Below are positions 5,773-9,234 of a stretch of 9,234 nucleotides of DNA, piece after piece. Location: the NCBI GenBank assembly GCA_037131165.1, contig JBAXRO010000071.1, positions 1 through 9,234 of the forward strand. The letters run 5' to 3'. The stretch comes from WLNJ01 sp037131165. GTDB lineage: Bacteria; Actinomycetota; Thermoleophilia; Solirubrobacterales; Solirubrobacteraceae. Each line of letters begins with the position of its first letter. Position 1 is the stretch's first letter. A program made the translations under genes and the position numbers. The notes beneath the pieces were generated by a model. It had not been told where the DNA came from. It saw nothing but the letters and a program-made list of their open reading frames with translations, and did not search any database.

Positions 5773-5780
5773 GAGAGGGA
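5773..5780 (+). promoter_or_regulatory. Ribosome binding site for secreted paralogue 3
   Basis: GAGAGGGA lies 5 bases before ATG 5786. It is a purine-rich but imperfect Shine-Dalgarno site that agrees with the signal-peptide start. The region upstream (5678-5772) includes TAAGAT at 5726-5731, a possible -10, without a clear -35. Confidence 0.5.
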
Positions 5781-5785
5781 ACGAA

Positions 5786-6772
5786 ATGATCAGGACAAAG
5801 CTCGCAATGGGTGCAACGGCAGTCGCAGTGGCGATCGCCCCGGCGTCTGCATCGGCGACGATCACCCAGAACGTCGATGTGACGACTTCCCCTGCGACCG
5901 GAACCGGTGTCGCGAAGGGCAACAACTACGTCAAGCTCAGGATCTACCTCGCGACGCGCGACAGCTCCTCACCTCGCCCGATGAGGATGGCCAACCCGGT
6001 CGGCAGGATCGTCCTGACCTTCCCCACGGGCGGCCACACCACGCCGACCAAGACCGGCGTCCCCGTCTGCAACGTTCCGGCGGGCCTCGGTTCCCAGATC
6101 ATGGCCAAGTGCTCGAGGTCGAAGATCGGATCCGGCTGGGCGCTCGTCAACACGGGCCAGAACCAAGGGCCGGGTGGCACGCCGCAGGCCAGGCCCCAGC
6201 TCGCCGGGGCCCCGGCGGCCTGCGCGACGGAGTCGGGTGACCCGATGAACTGGACCCAGTACTCGAGGCTGTTCGGCTTGACTGCCGACTGCGTGCCGCA
6301 GGGGCACCTGTGGAACAAGGTCTCGGTCTACCTCGGCGGCATCCCTGAAGGTTCTCCTCCCAGCCGCACGAAGGGCGACTCGTACTCTGTTCTGTTCGTG
6401 TCCGAGAACACGGCCTCGATCATCTCCTTCTCGGGCCAGGTCAACAAGAACGTCCTGACCGTCAAGCTGCCTGCCCTCTACGGCAGCGGCTCGTACCCCG
6501 GTGAGATGTTCTTCGGATGGGTCATCTCAGACTTCTCCGTCAGCATCACCAACGGCAAGTACCTCAAGGCCGGCTCCTGCCCGAGCAGCGGCAAGTGGAC
6601 CCTCAAGGCCGAGTCCGTCTACTCCCAGCGCAAGGACAACGACGGCCTGATCTGGAACTCGGCCCAAGGCAAGAACATCCCGATCGACACATCGCTCGGC
6701 CAGAGGGCCGAGACGGTGCTGCCGGTGCCCGACGCCAGCTCGGTGTTGGACATCGACCCGTGCCGCAGGTAA
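5786..6772 (+). CDS. Secreted six-cysteine family protein, paralogue 3
   Basis: The product has 328 residues. Residues 1-24 (MIRTK, hydrophobic core, ASASA) are a Sec signal peptide cut before TITQ. Shared blocks: YVKLRIYLATRD (48-59), NPVGRIVLTFP (70-80), SKIGSGWALVNTGQ (112-125), ARPQL (135-139), GHLWNKVSVYLGGIPEG (173-189), LTVKLPALYGSGSYPGE (224-240), FFGWVISDF (242-250), SCPSS (264-268), YSQRKDNDGLIW (279-290). Cysteines are 95, 109, 146, 169, 265 and 326, matching the other two. Relative to paralogue 2 it carries a small insertion after GGIPEG (about 190-199, SPPSRTKGDS), probably a surface loop. The C-terminal 40 residues vary between all three apart from the last cysteine. No lipobox, sortase signal, transmembrane anchor or cell-wall repeat is visible, so a free secreted or loosely bound protein is likely. 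The function is unknown. Confidence 0.87.
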   Translation: MIRTKLAMGATAVAVAIAPASASATITQNVDVTTSPATGTGVAKGNNYVKLRIYLATRDSSSPRPMRMANPVGRIVLTFPTGGHTTPTKTGVPVCNVPAGLGSQIMAKCSRSKIGSGWALVNTGQNQGPGGTPQARPQLAGAPAACATESGDPMNWTQYSRLFGLTADCVPQGHLWNKVSVYLGGIPEGSPPSRTKGDSYSVLFVSENTASIISFSGQVNKNVLTVKLPALYGSGSYPGEMFFGWVISDFSVSITNGKYLKAGSCPSSGKWTLKAESVYSQRKDNDGLIWNSAQGKNIPIDTSLGQRAETVLPVPDASSVLDIDPCRR

Positions 6773-6789
6773 AGGCGAACGCCACCAGG

Positions 6790-6815
6790 CGGGCCCGCAC
6801 TTCGCTGCGGGCCCG
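6790..6815 (+). terminator. Hairpin terminator after secreted paralogue 3
   Basis: A 10-bp perfect inverted repeat (6790-6799 with 6806-6815, arms CGGGCCCGCA and TGCGGGCCCG) with a 6-base loop starts 18 bases after the stop. A smaller CCCGA/TCGGG repeat overlaps its right arm. It lies between convergent genes; the remaining 140 bases to the next gene show nothing else I can support. Confidence 0.7.
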
Positions 6816-6955
6816 ACCGTCGGGCGCTGCGAGGCCGGGAGCAACCGGTCCCGCAGTTGACCGTCAGGGCGCGGGTCGTGGCTGGATCCGATGCGCAATC
6901 GCGTGCGTGACGAGCCACGGGCCGCAGTCGCCCGGGCCCCGCGGGTTGCGCGAGA

Positions 6956-7573
6956 TCAGGTGTGGCAGCGGCCTCCGTTGTCCTCCAGCACCTTGAGGTC
7001 GTGGGCGAGGCCCTCCGGGGTCAGCTGCGAGACCGGCCAGGAGACGCACCTGCGCCCGTCGCGGTCGAGCACGAAGACGTAGCTGCTGTGATCGCTGGTG
7101 GCGCTCTGTCCGGCGACCCCGTACTGCTTCCAGACGGCCTCGGCCTGTGACTGCGAGCCGAGGCCCCAGCGGATCCGACCCTGCATCCTCTGGTCGGCGA
7201 GCCAGCGCCTGACGGCCTCCGGCGTGTCGCCCTTCGGGTCCGCGGTGATTGTCACGGCCGGCACGTCATGGCCGAGCTTGTCCATCGCCCCTCGCATCTG
7301 CTGCGCCGTGAGCGGGCAGACGTCGGTGCAGGCCGCAAACAGGAAGGTCAGCATCGACGGCCCGCCCTTGAGTGAGTCGAGCGTCACCGGCTTTCCGTTC
7401 TCGTCCTTGAGTGAGAACTCCTCGATCGGCACCTGAGGGGGCATCATCGATCCCTTGTAGGCGGTCGAATCGCCACTGCCGGTGCCGGGGCGCAGCGCGA
7501 GCACGAGCACCATTCCTCCGAGCAGGAGGATCGCGGAGACGAGCAACGCGAGGCGTGTGCGGGAGGTCGCCAC
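6956..7573 (-). CDS. SCO1/SenC/PrrC-family copper chaperone, membrane-anchored
   Basis: This is a thioredoxin-fold protein of 205 residues from GTG 7573. Residues about 8-29 form a single N-terminal membrane anchor, so the domain faces outside the membrane. It carries the SCO signature: CTDVCP with Cys82 and Cys86, and the distal copper-ligand histidine in SDHSSYVFVLD (His162), plus the SLKDENGKPVTLDSLKG entry strand and TITADPKGDTP. In the family, the two cysteines and the histidine bind copper and deliver it to the CuA site of cytochrome c oxidase subunit II, or act in thiol redox control. No oxidase genes are in this window. Start: ATG 7606 or GTG 7609 in the same frame would add 11-12 residues but leave only about 10 bases to the divergent gene. 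GTG 7573 leaves room for its promoter, so I prefer it. The family call is firm; the start is uncertain. Confidence 0.9.
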   Translation of the reverse strand: MATSRTRLALLVSAILLLGGMVLVLALRPGTGSGDSTAYKGSMMPPQVPIEEFSLKDENGKPVTLDSLKGGPSMLTFLFAACTDVCPLTAQQMRGAMDKLGHDVPAVTITADPKGDTPEAVRRWLADQRMQGRIRWGLGSQSQAEAVWKQYGVAGQSATSDHSSYVFVLDRDGRRCVSWPVSQLTPEGLAHDLKVLEDNGGRCHT

Positions 7574-7600
7574 CCCGTCAGCGTAACGCCGCCGTTCGGC

Positions 7601-7606
7601 TATCAT
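7601..7606 (+). promoter_or_regulatory. Candidate -10 box for the rhodanese-E1 gene, near-leaderless transcript
   Basis: TATCAT matches 5 of 6 consensus -10 positions and ends 10 bases before ATG 7617, where no Shine-Dalgarno sequence is present. This suggests a transcript with almost no leader. No clear -35 box was found. Confidence 0.4.
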
Positions 7607-7616
7607 CACTTACCCG

Positions 7617-8825
7617 ATGGAAGGGTCAACGAAACAGGGATCCGGAGCGAAGACCGCCGCCGAGCTGATGGCGGAGATCAAGACCCGAGTCGAGGAGGTC
7701 GAGCCGCTCGACGTAGCCGACGGCCTGATCGAGGACGCCGTGATCGTCGACGTCCGCGAGGACCCGGAGCTCGCAGGCGGTGTGATCCCCGACTCTGCCC
7801 ACATCCCCCGCTCTTACCTCGAGCAGCGGATCGAAACAGCAGCGCCCGACCGCAGCAAGCCGGTCGTCCTCTACTGCGCCGGCGGCGTGCGTTCTCTGTT
7901 CGCTGCGAAGGCGCTGATCGAGGGCATGGGCTATGAGGACGTCCGCTCGATGCGCGGCGGCTTCCAGCTCTGGAAGGACAACGGGCTTCCCTTCGACGTG
8001 CCCCAGACCCTCACGGAAGAGCAGCGCGACCGCTACAGCCGCCACCTGCTCCTGAGCGAGGTCGGGGTAGAGGGTCAACTCAAGCTGCTGAACGCGAAGG
8101 TGCTGTTGCTCGGCGCAGGCGGCCTCGGTTCGCCGACCGCGCTCTACCTGGCCGCCGCCGGAGTCGGGACGATCGGCGTCCTCGACAACGACGTGGTTGA
8201 CCGCAGCAACCTCCAGCGCCAGGTCATCCACACCGAGGATCGGATCGGCACCCCGAAGGTCGAGTCGGCAGCGACGGCAATCGCCGCTCTCAACCCCGAT
8301 GTGAAGGTCGTCCAGCACCCGGTCAGGCTCAACGCCGAGAACATCATGGAGATCATCCCCGACTACGACATCGTCGTCGACGGGGTCGACAACTTCCCGA
8401 CCCGCTACCTGCTCAACGACGCGTCGGTGCGACTGAAGATTCCGGTCGTCTCAGCGTCGATCCTCGGATTCGAGGGCCAGCTTTCCGTGTTCGCCCCCTA
8501 CGACGGCCCCTGCTACCGCTGCCTCTTCCCGGTCCCACCCCCGGCCGAGCTGGCGCCGTCCTGCGGCGCCAACGGCGTGCTCGGCGTGCTTCCGGGCACG
8601 ATGGGCCTGCTGCAGGCCACGGAGGTCGTCAAGCTGATCCTCGGCCAGGGAGAGCCTCTGATCGGGCGACTCCTGCTCTATGACGCACTCGCGACCTCGT
8701 TCACGACGCTCAAGATCTCCCGCGACCCCGATTGCCCGATCTGCTCACGCGAGCCGGACTCGATCGACGACTCGGAGATGGGCGTCTTCCCCGACTACGA
8801 CGCCTTCTGCTCCGGCACTCACTAG
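7617..8825 (+). CDS. Rhodanese-E1 fusion: MoeB/MoeZ/ThiF-type sulfur-carrier adenylyltransferase
   Basis: The product has 402 residues. An N-terminal rhodanese domain (about 38-128) shows IVDVRED, the active loop YCAGGVRS with Cys87, and GGFQLWK. A MoeB/ThiF-type E1 domain (about 136-380) follows: RYSRHLLL, the nucleotide-binding GAGGLGS (166-172), LDND (189-192), SNLQRQ with Arg201, GTPKVE with Lys214, and VDGVDNFPTRY. Zinc is probably held by CYRC (299/302) and CPIC (373/376). Cys316 in PSCGANGVLGVLPG is the usual E1 thiol position. Known members adenylate the C-terminal glycine of a MoaD/ThiS/CysO-type protein and pass on rhodanese persulfide sulfur to give a thiocarboxylate. In MoeZ and MOCS3 the rhodanese domain is at the C-terminus; here the order is reversed. 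The next gene, 10 bases on, encodes the probable substrate. Cytoplasmic. Confidence 0.93.
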   Translation: MEGSTKQGSGAKTAAELMAEIKTRVEEVEPLDVADGLIEDAVIVDVREDPELAGGVIPDSAHIPRSYLEQRIETAAPDRSKPVVLYCAGGVRSLFAAKALIEGMGYEDVRSMRGGFQLWKDNGLPFDVPQTLTEEQRDRYSRHLLLSEVGVEGQLKLLNAKVLLLGAGGLGSPTALYLAAAGVGTIGVLDNDVVDRSNLQRQVIHTEDRIGTPKVESAATAIAALNPDVKVVQHPVRLNAENIMEIIPDYDIVVDGVDNFPTRYLLNDASVRLKIPVVSASILGFEGQLSVFAPYDGPCYRCLFPVPPPAELAPSCGANGVLGVLPGTMGLLQATEVVKLILGQGEPLIGRLLLYDALATSFTTLKISRDPDCPICSREPDSIDDSEMGVFPDYDAFCSGTH

Positions 8826-8835
8826 GCTGCCGACG

Positions 8836-9111
8836 ATGGCGATAGTCCGAATTCCCCCGGTCCTCAGGCCGAGCACCAACGGCGAACGGGAAGTGGAAGC
8901 CTCCGGCTCGACAGTCGGCGAAGTCCTGGCCTCGCTCGCAGAGGCGCACCCCGCCACGAAGGACCAGCTGTTCGCGGCCGACGGCACGCTCAACCGTTAC
9001 GTCAACGTCTACCTCAACGATGAGGACGTGCGGGTACTCGGCGGGCTCGAAACCGCAGTCGGCGACGGCGACCAGCTCGTGATCCTGCCGGCGATGGCCG
9101 GCGGGCGCTGA
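8836..9111 (+). CDS. cysO: CysO/MoaD/ThiS-type ubiquitin-fold sulfur carrier ending in Gly-Gly-Arg
   Basis: The product has 91 residues in a beta-grasp fold. It strongly resembles mycobacterial CysO: IPPVLRPSTNGEREVEASG at the start, then RYVNVYLNDEDVR (54-66), LGGLETAVGDGDQ and a closing VILPAMAGG. CysO is thiocarboxylated on its last glycine by MoeZ and gives the sulfur to O-phosphoserine through CysM to make cysteine. The gene lies 10 bases after the rhodanese-E1 gene, with no Shine-Dalgarno site, so translation is probably coupled. Odd point: the reading continues one codon past Gly89-Gly90 to Arg91 before TGA, whereas CysO, ThiS and MoaD normally end in GG; removal of the arginine would be needed for activation. 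The symbol is by similarity; a MoaD-like or protein-modifier role is the alternative. Neither cysM nor a mec-type protease gene is within view. Confidence 0.88.
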   Translation: MAIVRIPPVLRPSTNGEREVEASGSTVGEVLASLAEAHPATKDQLFAADGTLNRYVNVYLNDEDVRVLGGLETAVGDGDQLVILPAMAGGR

Positions 9112-9128
9112 ACCGCCAAGGCTCGCAA

Positions 9129-9149
9129 TTGGCGCCGGGACGGCGCTAG
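9129..9149. terminator. Possible bidirectional hairpin terminator after the CysO-like gene
   Basis: A 5-bp GC stem GCGCC (9132-9136) / GGCGC (9142-9146), extendable by about three pairs including two G-U, lies 17 bases after the stop at 9111. It would fit a terminator between convergent genes. The TAGAAT at 9147-9152 could instead be a -10 box for a plus-strand gene. Confidence 0.35.
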
Positions 9150-9151
9150 AA

Positions 9152-9234
9152 TCATGGTTCGGGACGCGAACGATGGCTGAACCACTCCTCAACCGACCGT
9201 GCGGCGGCCGCTTCGGCGACCTTGTCCAGTCGAT
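9152..9234 (-). CDS. Possible C-terminal end of a minus-strand gene
   Basis: Entering from the right edge on the minus strand, one frame reads 26 residues, LDKVAEAAAARSVEEWF and then SHRSRPEP after an initial Arg, before TGA at 9154-9152. The stretch looks like an amphipathic helix with a charged tail, typical of a real C-terminus, and its stop falls just beyond the hairpin at 9129-9149. It is too short to name. The competing reading is a plus-strand gene from ATG 9173 (MAEPLLNRPCGG...) with a possible TAGAAT -10 box before it; only one of the two is likely real. Confidence 0.35.
   Translation of the reverse strand, partial: RLDKVAEAAAARSVEEWFSHRSRPEP

Noticed and set aside
5626..6240. Plus-strand frame overlapping the start of paralogue 3
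   Set aside because: It begins inside the terminator of paralogue 2 and runs out of frame through paralogue 3, with no protein-like features.
7626..8318. 230-codon minus-strand frame across the rhodanese-E1 gene
   Set aside because: The plus-strand gene has all rhodanese and E1 motifs; the minus frame has none and is a GC-rich shadow.
1..9234. CRISPR array, tRNA, rRNA, riboswitch or phage genes
   Set aside because: I looked for regularly spaced repeats, tRNA-like arms and known leader motifs and saw none I could support.

Overview
The window is GC-rich, with long spurious open frames on the opposite strand of nearly every gene and frequent GTG/TTG starts. Protein types (a CysO-like ubiquitin-fold protein, a MoeZ-type E1, a Cys-less cupredoxin operon, a secreted six-cysteine family) point to a high-GC actinobacterium. 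My best guess is the Thermoleophilia/Solirubrobacterales, but this is inference from protein character and not a database match. No tRNA, rRNA, CRISPR array, insertion sequence or phage gene was seen, and no stretch above 300 bases lacks a gene.

Layout. (1) 1-448, minus strand: the N-terminal part of a thioredoxin-fold protein whose CxxC position carries no cysteine; it leaves the window on the left. (2) 466-3162, plus strand: a tight four-gene cluster of a haem-oxygenase-fold (TenA/PqqC/CADD-like) protein, a membrane-anchored cupredoxin-fold protein, a polytopic membrane protein of about 470 residues, and a 53-residue membrane protein. The last three are joined by 4-base GTGA start/stop overlaps. 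(3) 3316-6772, plus strand: three tandem paralogues encoding secreted proteins of 346, 329 and 328 residues, each with a 24-residue signal peptide and six shared cysteines, and each followed by its own strong hairpin. This family, whose function I cannot name, is the main candidate for something undescribed. (4) 6956-7573, minus strand: a SCO1/SenC-type copper chaperone. (5) 7617-9111, plus strand: an E1-like adenylyltransferase with an N-terminal rhodanese domain, followed by a CysO/MoaD-type sulfur-carrier protein ending in Gly-Gly-Arg. (6) 9152-9234, minus strand: a possible C-terminal end of another gene.

How the genes may work together. The E1 and the ubiquitin-fold protein form a clear sulfur-transfer pair: the rhodanese supplies persulfide sulfur and the E1 adenylates the carrier's C-terminal glycine, for cysteine, molybdopterin or thiamin-type sulfur delivery. 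The 466-3162 cluster looks like an envelope complex, with a cupredoxin-fold protein facing outward beside two membrane proteins, and a cytoplasmic possible metal oxidase encoded first. The SCO1 protein and the Cys-less thioredoxin-fold protein add to a loose copper/redox theme. The three secreted paralogues appear to be separate transcription units and so may be expressed independently.
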